DNA from: Opitutia bacterium
Lineage (GTDB): Bacteria; Verrucomicrobiota; Verrucomicrobiia; Opitutales; Opitutaceae
NCBI GenBank assembly: GCA_016217595.1
Contig: JACRHS010000015.1
Location: forward strand, 1 to 64,000
Length of the DNA: 64,000 bases
Direction of reading: 5' to 3'
Below, one piece after another: positions 27,665-36,290 of this stretch. The notes under the pieces were generated by a model. The model was not told the origin of the DNA. It made no database searches and saw only the letters and a program-made list of their open reading frames with translations. Position numbers and translations under genes: made by a program. Position 1 is the first letter of the stretch. Each line of letters starts with the position of its first letter.

Positions 27665-29509
27665 TCATTTTTGAAACCGCCGGGCGAGTTCGCCGTGGTT
27701 GAACTCAATGTAAGTCGGCCGGCCCGCCGGGCTGGTGAGCGGATGGCGGGTGGCGAACAAGCGCGCCACGAGCGATTGCATCTCGGTTTCGCTGGCGGAA
27801 GCGGGCAACCGCACGCCCTTGGCCGCGGCGAGCCGGGCCAGCTCTTCGCGGGCGAGATTCACGTCGCGCTCCTGCAGCCGGCCCTCACGCAACGCCCCGA
27901 GCACATCGCGCACGAATGGCTCGGCATCGGCCGGCTCCATCCACGCCGGCACCGCCTCGATGCGGAAAAAATGCCGCCCGAATTCGCCCAGCTCGAAACC
28001 GTGCGAGTTGAGAAAATCCAGCCGGTCGAGCAGCAACGCGCTGGCGATGGGGTCGAGCTCCAGCGGCACCGGCAGCAGCAGCCGCTGGCTCGGCACCGCC
28101 CCGGCGCGAAATTGTTCCTGCAACTGTTCGAACCAAACGCGCTCATGCGCCGCCCGACGGTCGAGCAGCACCAACCCGGCCGGCGTCTCGAACAACGCAT
28201 ACGATCCGTGCGCCAGCCCGACGAAACGCCACGCGGGAGTCGGCGAACCGGCGGCGCGCGCTTTCGGCGGCGGTACTGCGGCCAACGCACTCGCGCCCGG
28301 CGCGGCCACCGGCGCAGACAGGGCCGGCGCAGTTCGCACGGGAGCCGGTGATAGCACAGGAAGACGCGGCGCGCCCAGCGCCGTCACCGCGCTCGGCGCC
28401 GGAGCCTGCGGCGCCACCGGCACGGGTTGCGGAGCCAGCGCTGGCGGACGGAGATTTTCCCCCGACGATGGCGGCGCTCCGGTCGGCAGCGGCGCGTTGC
28501 CCGCCAGCGTCGGCGCGGCCCCCGCCTCGCGCAAGCGTTGCAGCACGGCGCGAATCACAAAACCGCGCACCTGCGCCTCGCTGCGGAAACGCACCTCGCG
28601 CTTGGCCGGGTGCACGTTCACATCGACCGCCGCCGGATCGAGCTCGAAGAAGACAAACGCCAGCGGATAGCGCCCCTTGGGCAACGACTCGTGATAGCTC
28701 TCGATCAGCGCGTAGTTGAGCGTGCGATTGTCGACCGGGCGCGCGTTGACGAACGTGATCATCTCGTGGCGCGTGGCGCGGCCGGTGCCGGGCCGCCCGA
28801 TCAATCCGCGCAGGCTCATCCCCGCCTCCGTCGCCTCCAGCGGCATGAGCTCGGCCGCGAGTTGCCGGCCAAAAATCTCCGCCACGCGCTCGACCAGCGT
28901 CGCGCACTCCGGCGAGCGGAACACCACGCGCCCGTCCTCCAGCAAGGTGAACGCCACGCGCGGACTCGCCAACGCGTACAGCCGCACGCACTGCACGATG
29001 TGCGCGGCCTCCGTCTGGTCGCTCTTGAGAAATTTGCGGCGCGCCGGCACGGGATGAAACAGCTGCGCCACCTCGATGCGCGTGCCCACCGGCCGGCCGC
29101 ATTCGCGCACATGCAGAAGCTTGCCGCCGTTGACGAGCACCTCGGTGCCGACATCCGCATTCGTTTCCCGCGTTTGCAGTGTGAAACGGGAAATGCTGGC
29201 GATCGACGGCAACGCCTCGCCGCGAAAACCGAATGTGCCCAGCCGGTTCAAGTCGTCAGCCTCGGTGATTTTGCTCGTGGCGTGGCGCTCGAGCGCAAGC
29301 AGGGCGTCGTCGCGCGCCAGTCCACAGCCGTTGTCTTCCACGCGCAGCAGCGCCCGCCCGCCCTGGCGAAACTCCACCTCGATGCGCGTCGCGCCGGCGT
29401 CGAGGGAATTTTCCACGAGCTCCTTGATCACGGCGGCCGGGCGCTCGATCACCTCGCCGGCGGCGATTTGATTGGCGACACGGTCGGGCAGGATGCGAAT
29501 TTTCGACAT
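27665..29509 (-). CDS. mutL: DNA mismatch repair protein MutL
   Basis: Mismatch-repair ATPase of 614 residues that couples MutS to downstream factors. The N-terminal GHKL ATPase is clear: IAAGEVIERPAAVIKELVEN, DNGCG and TFGFRGEAL. A Pro/Ala-rich linker (~340-430) leads to the dimerisation domain. The endonuclease motif DQHA.2E.4E appears as DRRAAHERVWFE, and the usual CPHGRPT appears as SPAGRPT, so the metal-dependent nicking site is probably lost. The start MSKIRIL at 29509 is the conserved one. No mutS or mutH is in the window. Confidence 0.92.
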   Translation of the reverse strand: MSKIRILPDRVANQIAAGEVIERPAAVIKELVENSLDAGATRIEVEFRQGGRALLRVEDNGCGLARDDALLALERHATSKITEADDLNRLGTFGFRGEALPSIASISRFTLQTRETNADVGTEVLVNGGKLLHVRECGRPVGTRIEVAQLFHPVPARRKFLKSDQTEAAHIVQCVRLYALASPRVAFTLLEDGRVVFRSPECATLVERVAEIFGRQLAAELMPLEATEAGMSLRGLIGRPGTGRATRHEMITFVNARPVDNRTLNYALIESYHESLPKGRYPLAFVFFELDPAAVDVNVHPAKREVRFRSEAQVRGFVIRAVLQRLREAGAAPTLAGNAPLPTGAPPSSGENLRPPALAPQPVPVAPQAPAPSAVTALGAPRLPVLSPAPVRTAPALSAPVAAPGASALAAVPPPKARAAGSPTPAWRFVGLAHGSYALFETPAGLVLLDRRAAHERVWFEQLQEQFRAGAVPSQRLLLPVPLELDPIASALLLDRLDFLNSHGFELGEFGRHFFRIEAVPAWMEPADAEPFVRDVLGALREGRLQERDVNLAREELARLAAAKGVRLPASASETEMQSLVARLFATRHPLTSPAGRPTYIEFNHGELARRFQK

Positions 29510-29754
29510 GCGGCGAGGCGCATGAGAACGCGGTCGGGGCACCGCCGACAACCTCTTTTCCGCGCGCCGCTCTTTCGCGACGACGGCAACGACGCGACCG
29601 GGATCGCCGATAATTTGTGACGCCACGCAGGAATTAATGTTCGCCACCGCCGAAACTGCTTCGCACCATTGCGCCAAGTACAAGGCGCATTACGGTATTT
29701 CCGAATCTTTCGGCCCACCCCGCTTCTGTCTGCCAACATCAACCAAGGAAAAAC

Positions 29755-29853
29755 ATGTCGAAATCGAAAGACGCCAAGAAACAGACCAAAAAAGCCCCGC
29801 TGAAAACGCCAAAGGAAAAGAAGGCCGCCAAGAAGGCCAAGAAAGCGCGTTAG
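29755..29853 (+). CDS. 32-residue lysine-rich small protein
   Basis: The frame starts at ATG 29755 with a good ribosome-binding site (AAGGA, about five bases upstream) and ends at TAG 29851-29853. The product begins MSKSKDAKKQTKKAPLKTPK and is about half Lys, with Ala. It resembles the small basic protein at 13150 in composition but not in sequence. A strong hairpin follows 14 bases after the stop. The protein may bind nucleic acid. Its size and biased composition keep confidence moderate. Confidence 0.55.
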   Translation: MSKSKDAKKQTKKAPLKTPKEKKAAKKAKKAR

Positions 29854-29867
29854 TCAGCATCGAAATT

Positions 29868-29898
29868 CTCGGCCGTGGCCTGTGTGCCACGTGCCGAG
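29868..29898. other. Strong stem-loop after the lysine-rich gene
   Basis: Twelve base pairs (CTCGGCCGTGGC with GCCACG-T-GCCGAG, one bulged T) enclose the six-base loop CTGTGT. No long T-run follows, so it is a poor classical terminator but could stabilise a transcript end. The rest of 29854-30153 shows no gene on either strand that I would support. Confidence 0.5.
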
Positions 29899-30153
29899 TT
29901 CGCGATGAGATCGGGCCGGCTTCTCCGCCAAAGTGATCCGGGCAAAGAAGCGGGCAAAGCGCGAGGTGGGAGCGGAACCGCGCCGAATGCGCGTGGATTG
30001 TCCCACTACCCACCACCTCGGCGGGCGACACCGTCAACCGGATTTCGGTCGGAATCGCGCCGCTCCCTGACGGGACGCCATTGCGCTTGCGCGCAACAAA
30101 GGGGAACGAAAAACGCCGCGACGTCGTTGTCCGACAGTTCGCGGTACGCGTGT

Positions 30154-30372
30154 TCAGCGCCGGGCGATCTCTTCCGGCGTGGCGAGTTCGAAACTGATTT
30201 TGCGTTCGGCAATCTCGCGCAATGCCGTGTCCTCAGCGGAAAGTTTCTCCAACGATTCCACCAGCGGCCGGTTGCCGCGCCTGAGCTGCTTCACACGCCG
30301 GGAGACGACATTGATCAGGATGTTGGGATCATCGATGACTTTGAGTGCGCTTTGCAGGTAATCGTCTCTCAT
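30154..30372 (-). CDS. rpoZ: RNA polymerase omega subunit
   Basis: A 72-residue protein matching the omega subunit, which helps assemble RNA polymerase. The family pattern is visible in NVVSRRVKQLRRGNRPLVES, followed by DTALREIAERKI. The N-terminus MRDDYLQSALKVIDDPN is a somewhat diverged form. It is the last gene of the minus-strand block, 153 bases after the small methyltransferase gene. No relA/spoT or gmk, its common neighbours in proteobacteria, is adjacent. Confidence 0.85.
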   Translation of the reverse strand: MRDDYLQSALKVIDDPNILINVVSRRVKQLRRGNRPLVESLEKLSAEDTALREIAERKISFELATPEEIARR

Positions 30373-30525
30373 TCCGAGATTTTGGAAGTGCCGAGACGCG
30401 AACGCGACGCATATCGCATCCGCCTGGAACCGACTCGGCCAATCCGCTCGCCGGCGATGCGGTTGAAACGATTATAACCCGAGCCAGCTCCGAATTCCCG
30501 AAATCCATTCCACGCGCGCGCACCT

Positions 30526-31164
30526 TCAGCTTCGCCCGGGCTTGGTGAAGACAATGGTGTAGGCGAGGCCGTTGCCGATGCAGCTTTGCTCCACAAATCC
30601 GGCGGCGACAGCCCACGCGGTCACCCGCTTCCGCCGGAGGAAGTGCGGATCGAATACACTCTCTGCCATGAGCAACCGCCCGCCTGGTTTCAGCGCCGCG
30701 TACACTTGCGCGATCACCCGCGGGGGCTCCGGCATTTCGCCCAAGGCCATCACCATGACCGCGCCGTCCAACGATGCCTCCGGCAGCAACCGCTCACGCG
30801 CATCGCCGCACACGGGCTGAATGTTGGTCAGCCGTTGCAGCGCGGCTTTGGCGGTCAACTTTGCCAACATCTCGGCCTGCAAATCCAACGCGACGACCTT
30901 GCCCGTCGGTCCGACCGCATGCCCCAGCGGGAGCGTCACACGACCAGGTCCGCAGCCGACATCCGCCACCCGCGCGCCTGTGCCCAGTCCGAGCTGCGCG
31001 ATCACTTGCGCCGAGCGCGTCACCCGCGCCAAAGGATTTTCCATCTCAACCAGCCAGCTGATCGATGCCGGGCACGGCAGCAACCGGCTTCGCGAGGCGA
31101 GCCGCCAGAGAATCCATACCGCACCGCCAAGGCCCACAACCAACGCGCATGATGTCCAACTCAT
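30526..31164 (-). CDS. Membrane-anchored class I SAM-dependent methyltransferase
   Basis: A 212-residue protein with one N-terminal hydrophobic helix (SCALVVGLGGAVWILWRLA) and a Methyltransf_11/25-type core. Motif I is VADVGCGPGRVTLPLG, followed by VVALDLQAEML and LKPGGRLLMAES. A UbiE-like small-molecule or lipid substrate is plausible because of the membrane anchor, but nothing fixes it. It lies 107 bases after lepB on the same strand. Confidence 0.78.
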   Translation of the reverse strand: MSWTSCALVVGLGGAVWILWRLASRSRLLPCPASISWLVEMENPLARVTRSAQVIAQLGLGTGARVADVGCGPGRVTLPLGHAVGPTGKVVALDLQAEMLAKLTAKAALQRLTNIQPVCGDARERLLPEASLDGAVMVMALGEMPEPPRVIAQVYAALKPGGRLLMAESVFDPHFLRRKRVTAWAVAAGFVEQSCIGNGLAYTIVFTKPGRS

Positions 31165-31271
31165 GCCCCAGACATCAAGGGCACGACCGCTGGCCTGTCC
31201 ACGCGGATAATCGACCGCCGCATGCCCCGCCGCGGCCAGGCGAGCATCCGGCGGCGCGCGGCGAAAACAAA

Positions 31272-32558
31272 TTACCGCACCGGACCCCAGCGGCGGGTAA
31301 AGGGGAAATAGATCACCAGCGGGCGACCAATGGCGTCCTTCTTCGGCACGAAGCCCCAGTAGCGGCCATCCATGCTGTTGGCGGAATTATCGCCGAGGGG
31401 CAAAAATTCATCGGCCGGCACCGTCATCGTCTGGCCTTCGGACATCTGCCGCTCTTTGCGATAGCCAACGTAGTTGTCCTCCCGGCGCGCGTTCTTGCCG
31501 AAGGCCACGCTGCCTTCGATCGGCCGGCCGTTGCGGTAGAGCGTAAAATCCCTGATCTCGAGTTTGTCGCCCGGCACGCCCACGAGGCGCTTGATGTAGT
31601 ACTGTTCAGACGGCGGGCCCTCAGGACGACCGACGAGATTGCGCGTGTTGAACACAAAACCGTCGCCGACCTTCGGCCGCATGAAGTGATAGCTCACGCG
31701 ATCGACGAAGAGCTGGTCGCCGGTCAACACATCGAAGGACAGCACGCGTTCACCTTTGCGTACCTGTTTGCCGGTGCGGAGAAATTGCACGCGCCCGCTG
31801 GGGTCGGTGAGTTTTTCCGGCTGCGCGGCCCAGAGCCGGGCCAGATCGACGCGCGCCGAATCGCCCGACTTGGCGGCTTGCGGGAAAAACGCATCGCGCA
31901 CCGCCCACTCGAAATCGAACTCCGCCGGCACCTTGACGGTGACCGGCTGGCGACCCACCAGAATCGTGTATTCTTTCAGCGTCGTCGGCAGCACGAGCCA
32001 GGTGCGCCCGGGGACATCGCGATAGGGAATCTGGGCATGCCGGCTACTGGCGAACATCGGGATCATCACCTCGCCATCGTCCGGAGCATCGACGCGCCGG
32101 GAAGTGGCGCCGAACGTCACGAACCGCAGCGCCTGCATCAGATAGCCGGGCTCGTCGGCCGGGCGTGTGAAGACCTCGGGCGTCATCCCGTAATAGGAAG
32201 GCCACATCGAGTTCGTCGGGATCTTGAACGGCTGCACGAAATACGTGCGGATGCCGATGATCACGATGGCGGCGATGAGGAAGAATTCCACGTTCTCGAT
32301 CAGCGCGGTCTTCGGATAAACTTTGCCGCCGACGCGCCGGAGCACGGGTTCGAGGCGCTCGATGCCGAGCTTGAGTTTGTTGGCGTCGGCCTTGGCGGCC
32401 ACCTGCACGCGCAACTCATCCGTCAGGCCGCGCAGTTCGCGGGTATCCGCCTCGTTCAGTTGATCGCGCCGGTAGTGCCAGACCTTGTCGGCCAGTTCGA
32501 GCCAGTTGCGGGCATTGGTCCGCATCTTTTTGTCCGGCGAGGCGAAGAGTCCAAACAC
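31272..32558 (-). CDS. lepB: Signal peptidase I
   Basis: Membrane serine protease that removes signal peptides from exported proteins. The 428-residue protein has one clear transmembrane helix (~91-108), then the catalytic serine box PTNSMWPS (Ser117). The catalytic lysine box YYIKRLVGVPGD (Lys323) follows, and GDNSANSMDGRYWG lies near the C-terminus. About 205 residues separate the catalytic Ser and Lys, much more than the ~55 in E. coli, so there is a large insertion (~125-275). It starts 18 bases after lepA, the classical lepA-lepB arrangement. Confidence 0.9.
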   Translation of the reverse strand: MFGLFASPDKKMRTNARNWLELADKVWHYRRDQLNEADTRELRGLTDELRVQVAAKADANKLKLGIERLEPVLRRVGGKVYPKTALIENVEFFLIAAIVIIGIRTYFVQPFKIPTNSMWPSYYGMTPEVFTRPADEPGYLMQALRFVTFGATSRRVDAPDDGEVMIPMFASSRHAQIPYRDVPGRTWLVLPTTLKEYTILVGRQPVTVKVPAEFDFEWAVRDAFFPQAAKSGDSARVDLARLWAAQPEKLTDPSGRVQFLRTGKQVRKGERVLSFDVLTGDQLFVDRVSYHFMRPKVGDGFVFNTRNLVGRPEGPPSEQYYIKRLVGVPGDKLEIRDFTLYRNGRPIEGSVAFGKNARREDNYVGYRKERQMSEGQTMTVPADEFLPLGDNSANSMDGRYWGFVPKKDAIGRPLVIYFPFTRRWGPVR

Positions 32559-32576
32559 GGCGGGGTCCTCGGTGAG

Positions 32577-34376
32577 TTAGGAATTGTTGCGAAGCACTTG
32601 AATGAAGGCATCCGGTGGGATCGAAACTTTGCCGATTTGTTTCATCTTCTTTTTGCCTTCCTTCTGCTTGTCGAGGAGCTTGCGCTTGCGGGTGATGTCG
32701 CCGCCATAGCATTTCGCGGTGACGTCCTTGCGCATTTCGCGGACGTTGCCGCGGGCGATGATCTTGCCGCCGATGGCGGCCTGCACGGCGATCTTGAACA
32801 TCTGCGGCGGGATGATGTCGGCGAGTTTCTCGCACATCACGCGGCCCTGGCCCTCGGCTTTCGTGCGATGCACAATGCTCGAAAACGCGTCGACCGGGTC
32901 GCCGTTGACGAGGATGTCCATCTTCACGAGATCGGACGCGCGATAGGCTCCCAGCTCGTAATCCATCGAACCGTAACCGCGGGTGATGCTCTTGAGGCGG
33001 TCGTTGAAATCGACGAGGATTTCGTTGAGCGGCAGCGTGCAGGTGAGCATGACGCGCGCCGAATCGAGCGTGTCGGTGTGGTCACAGGTTCCACGCTTTT
33101 CCATGACGAGATTCAGGATGTCGCCAAGGTACTCGTTGGGGATGTGGATCGCGGCCTTGATCGTGGGCTCGGAGATGTACTCGATGGTGCCGGGATCGGG
33201 CAGGTTGACGGGGTTGTCGACCTCGAACTCCGGACCGCCGTGCGACTTCACTTTGTAGACGACGCTCGGGTACGTGGAGATGATCTCGACGTCGTGCTCG
33301 CGGCGGATGCGTTCCTGCACGACTTCCATGTGCAACAAGCCGAGGAAGCCGCAGCGGAAACCGAAGCCGAGCGCCACCGACGACTCCGACTGGTAGATGA
33401 ACGCCGAGTCGTTGAGCCGCAGGCGGGCCAGCGCGTACTTGAGTTTCTCGAAATCGGAAGTGTCGAGCGGGTAGAGACCGCAAAACACCATCGGATGCAC
33501 TTCCTTGTAGCCAGGCAGCATCTCGGTGGCCGGACGGATCGAGTGCGTGATGGTGTCGCCGATTTTGATGTCCTCGGTCGCCTTGATGGTGCTGACGATA
33601 TAGCCGACATCGCCGGGCCCGAGCTCCTGGCAGGCTTCCATCTTCGGACGGAACACGCCGACTTCCTTCACCTCGGCCTTCTGGCCGGTGCTCATGAGCA
33701 TCATCATTTCGCCGGCCTTGATCGTGCCGGAGAAGACGCGCACGTAGGCGATGACGCCACGGTACGAATCGTACTTGGAATCGAACACCAGAATGCGCGT
33801 GCCCTTGACGTCGGTCCAACGCGGTGACGGCACGCGGGCGATGATCGCTTCGAGAATATCGACGATGCCAATGCCGGACTTGCCGCTGGCGAGAATGACT
33901 TCCTCGGACGGAATCGTGAGGATGTCTTCGAGCTGGCGGGTGCAGAGTTCGAGATTGGCGCTCGGCAGGTCGATTTTGTTGATGACCGGAATGACCTTGA
34001 GGTGCTGGCCGAACGCGAGGTGGGCGTTGGCCACCGTCTGCGCCTCCACGCCTTGCGCGGCGTCGATGAGAAGCAGCGCGCCTTCGCAGGCCGCGAGCGA
34101 ACGCGAGACTTCGTAGGAGAAGTCCACGTGTCCGGGCGTGTCCATCAGGTTGAGCTGATAGACTTTTCCGTCCTTCGCCGGGTACGACATCGACACCGGG
34201 TGCATCTTGATGGTGATGCCCCGCTCCTGCTCCAGATCCATGGAGTCGAGGTGCTGGGCGGTCATCTCGCGCATCGAGACCGTGTTGGTGAACTCGAGCA
34301 GGCGGTCGGACAGCGTCGTCTTGCCGTGATCGACGTGCGCGATGATGCAGAAATTGCGTTTAAGGGAGACGTCCAT
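32577..34376 (-). CDS. lepA: Elongation factor 4 (LepA)
   Basis: Ribosome-binding GTPase of 599 residues, the usual length. The G1 motif AHVDHGKTTL is at the N-terminus, followed by RGITIK (G2), DTPGHVDF (G3) and NKIDLP (G4). The LepA-specific C-terminal domain contains KCYGGDITRKRKLLDKQKEG. The gene lies 18 bases after fabD and 18 bases before lepB, all on the minus strand. Confidence 0.95.
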   Translation of the reverse strand: MDVSLKRNFCIIAHVDHGKTTLSDRLLEFTNTVSMREMTAQHLDSMDLEQERGITIKMHPVSMSYPAKDGKVYQLNLMDTPGHVDFSYEVSRSLAACEGALLLIDAAQGVEAQTVANAHLAFGQHLKVIPVINKIDLPSANLELCTRQLEDILTIPSEEVILASGKSGIGIVDILEAIIARVPSPRWTDVKGTRILVFDSKYDSYRGVIAYVRVFSGTIKAGEMMMLMSTGQKAEVKEVGVFRPKMEACQELGPGDVGYIVSTIKATEDIKIGDTITHSIRPATEMLPGYKEVHPMVFCGLYPLDTSDFEKLKYALARLRLNDSAFIYQSESSVALGFGFRCGFLGLLHMEVVQERIRREHDVEIISTYPSVVYKVKSHGGPEFEVDNPVNLPDPGTIEYISEPTIKAAIHIPNEYLGDILNLVMEKRGTCDHTDTLDSARVMLTCTLPLNEILVDFNDRLKSITRGYGSMDYELGAYRASDLVKMDILVNGDPVDAFSSIVHRTKAEGQGRVMCEKLADIIPPQMFKIAVQAAIGGKIIARGNVREMRKDVTAKCYGGDITRKRKLLDKQKEGKKKMKQIGKVSIPPDAFIQVLRNNS

Positions 34377-34394
34377 TCGTACGAGGTGCGCAGC

Positions 34395-35300
34395 TCAGGC
34401 CGAGAGATCGGCGAATTCCGAATAACTTTTCACCACCCAGGTTTTCTCGGTGCGCCGGGCGAGGCCCGAGAGCACACCACCCACGCCGAGTTCCCAATAC
34501 TCCGTGGCCCCGGCGGCGGCGGCGCTGCGCATGCAGTCCTCCCACAGCACAGACGACACGACTTGTTTCACCAACGCGGCGCGCAGATCGTCAGGGGCGC
34601 TGACGGCCTGGCCGGTGGTGTTGGTGAAGACGGTGTACTTCGGCGTGGCGAACGGCACGGTCTTCAGAAATTCGGCAAACGCGGCGCGGGCTGGTTCCAT
34701 CAAGCGGCTGTGGTACGCGCCGGCGACGTTGAGCGGCATGACTTTTTTCCAGCCCTTGGCCTTGGCGCCGGCGACGGCGGCATCGACCTTGGCCTTTTCG
34801 CCCGAGACGATGATCTGGCCGGGGGCGTTGAAATTGGCCGCCTCGATGTCGAACTCGCTGCACAGTTGCGCCACTTCTTCGCGCGTCTGGCCGACCACGG
34901 CGGCCATCCCGCCGAGACTCTGCTCGCACGCCGACTGCATCAGCCGGCCGCGTTCCGCCACGACCTTCAAACCCGTGGCAAAATCGAAGACGCCCGCGGC
35001 GGTGTAAGCGGTGATTTCACCCAGGCTGAGACCGAGCGCGAACTTCACCTCGGGCAACTTGCCCTGCTCCCGCAACGCGGCCAGCAACGCCATGCCGTGC
35101 ACGAACAGCGCCGGCTGACAGGCCTTGGTCTGCGTGAGCTCGGCGTCCGGCCCCTCGAAGCACAGTTTCGTAATCGACCAACCGAGCACGCGGTTCGATT
35201 CGTCGAAAACGGCACGCGCCGCCGCCGACTGGTCGTACAGCGACTTGCCCATGCCCACTTTTTGAGCGCCTTGACCGGAGAAAAGAAGTGCCAATGCCAT
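34395..35300 (-). CDS. fabD: Malonyl-CoA:ACP transacylase
   Basis: Loads malonyl groups onto acyl carrier protein for fatty acid synthesis. The 301-residue protein has LFSGQGAQKVGMGKSL at the N-terminus, the nucleophile motif GLSLGE (His replaced by Leu compared with the common GHSLGE), and the catalytic His in GAYHSRLM. The start MALALLF at 35300 is preferred over an upstream ATG at 35342. No other fab genes are adjacent; it is followed by lepA. Confidence 0.92.
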   Translation of the reverse strand: MALALLFSGQGAQKVGMGKSLYDQSAAARAVFDESNRVLGWSITKLCFEGPDAELTQTKACQPALFVHGMALLAALREQGKLPEVKFALGLSLGEITAYTAAGVFDFATGLKVVAERGRLMQSACEQSLGGMAAVVGQTREEVAQLCSEFDIEAANFNAPGQIIVSGEKAKVDAAVAGAKAKGWKKVMPLNVAGAYHSRLMEPARAAFAEFLKTVPFATPKYTVFTNTTGQAVSAPDDLRAALVKQVVSSVLWEDCMRSAAAAGATEYWELGVGGVLSGLARRTEKTWVVKSYSEFADLSA

Positions 35301-35345
35301 AGTGAAACCGCCGAGAAAATGGGCCGGCGGCCCAAAAACCAAGCC

Positions 35346-36281
35346 CTAAAAACGCTTCAACTGGGGGAAGTACTTTTTGTCGTCCGCCGGCTTGAGCAGC
35401 GGCGGCAACGTCGACACCGGCTTCGGGCGGGGCGGTTCGGCGATTTCCGCGACCGGCGGGGCCACCGCAGGCGGCGGCTTCTGGAGCACGACCGGCGCGG
35501 GCAACGTCGCGGCGACTCCAGCCCGCGGCGCGAGCGCATTCGAGCTGGTTGGCAAGGACTTCAGGTAAGGGTTTTCGCGCGGACTGCGGTTCGCCGGATC
35601 CGGATTGGTCGCAACCGGCGGCATCACGCCCGGCCGCGCCAACTCCACCGGCGTGTCTGCCGCCGGCAAGCGCAGCGACAGCCGATCCGTTTCCTGCGAG
35701 GTGCCAATGCTCCCCTTCGCCGGTTTCACCAACAACGCGTAATCGTGCGGCGACAACCACGACGCCATATAACCGCGCATCGGATCGGGCGTCGCAGGCG
35801 TCGAGGTCGCAGCATCCAGCGGCGAGGCACTGCGCGTGTCGCGGCCGGCCGGATCTCTGCGCGACAACGATTGCTCCCGCGCGTCGCGCTCACCGGAATG
35901 CTCGGTCGAATCGTCGCCCCGGCGGCCGCTGCGACGCTCGTCGCGTTTCTCGGGGCGGCGCATGGCGTCGAGCAACCAATCGCGCTTGGCGCCGGACTTG
36001 GCGGCATCGTCGGGTTTGGCGGACGGTGCCGACGGCAGCGGCAGCGACTCCGTGGCGGGCATCGCGGGCACAGCGAGGTCGAGCTTGAGCTTGCCGTCAG
36101 CAGGCAAATCGCGGCGCTGACCGCGGACCGCCTCGAACTGGCGTTTGGCCTCGGCGATGGGATCGGGCGCCGCCGATGTAGTGGTGGCGGGCGGTGAATT
36201 TTCGGCGGCCGTTAGCGCCAGCACCGCCGCCGCCCAAAAGGCGACGCCCGCAGAGAAACGACGGTGAACGCGCGGCGGCAT
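35346..36281 (-). CDS. Exported proline-rich protein of unknown function
   Basis: A 311-residue protein with a signal peptide (VAFWAAAVLALTAAE). It then has a charged, low-complexity segment (~95-150, rich in Arg, Asp, Ser) and a Pro/Ala-rich C-terminal half (~215-300). A less biased stretch around YMASWLSPHDYALLV may be a small folded part. I recognise no family. It starts nine bases after the pilT stop and ends 45 bases before fabD. The composition suggests a periplasmic or envelope-spanning disordered protein. Confidence 0.65.
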   Translation of the reverse strand: MPPRVHRRFSAGVAFWAAAVLALTAAENSPPATTTSAAPDPIAEAKRQFEAVRGQRRDLPADGKLKLDLAVPAMPATESLPLPSAPSAKPDDAAKSGAKRDWLLDAMRRPEKRDERRSGRRGDDSTEHSGERDAREQSLSRRDPAGRDTRSASPLDAATSTPATPDPMRGYMASWLSPHDYALLVKPAKGSIGTSQETDRLSLRLPAADTPVELARPGVMPPVATNPDPANRSPRENPYLKSLPTSSNALAPRAGVAATLPAPVVLQKPPPAVAPPVAEIAEPPRPKPVSTLPPLLKPADDKKYFPQLKRF

Positions 36282-36290
36282 CGTGGCCGG

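Noticed and set aside
31065-33827. A 920-codon open frame on the plus strand
   Set aside because: It is antisense to lepB and lepA, both unmistakable, and has no recognisable motif.
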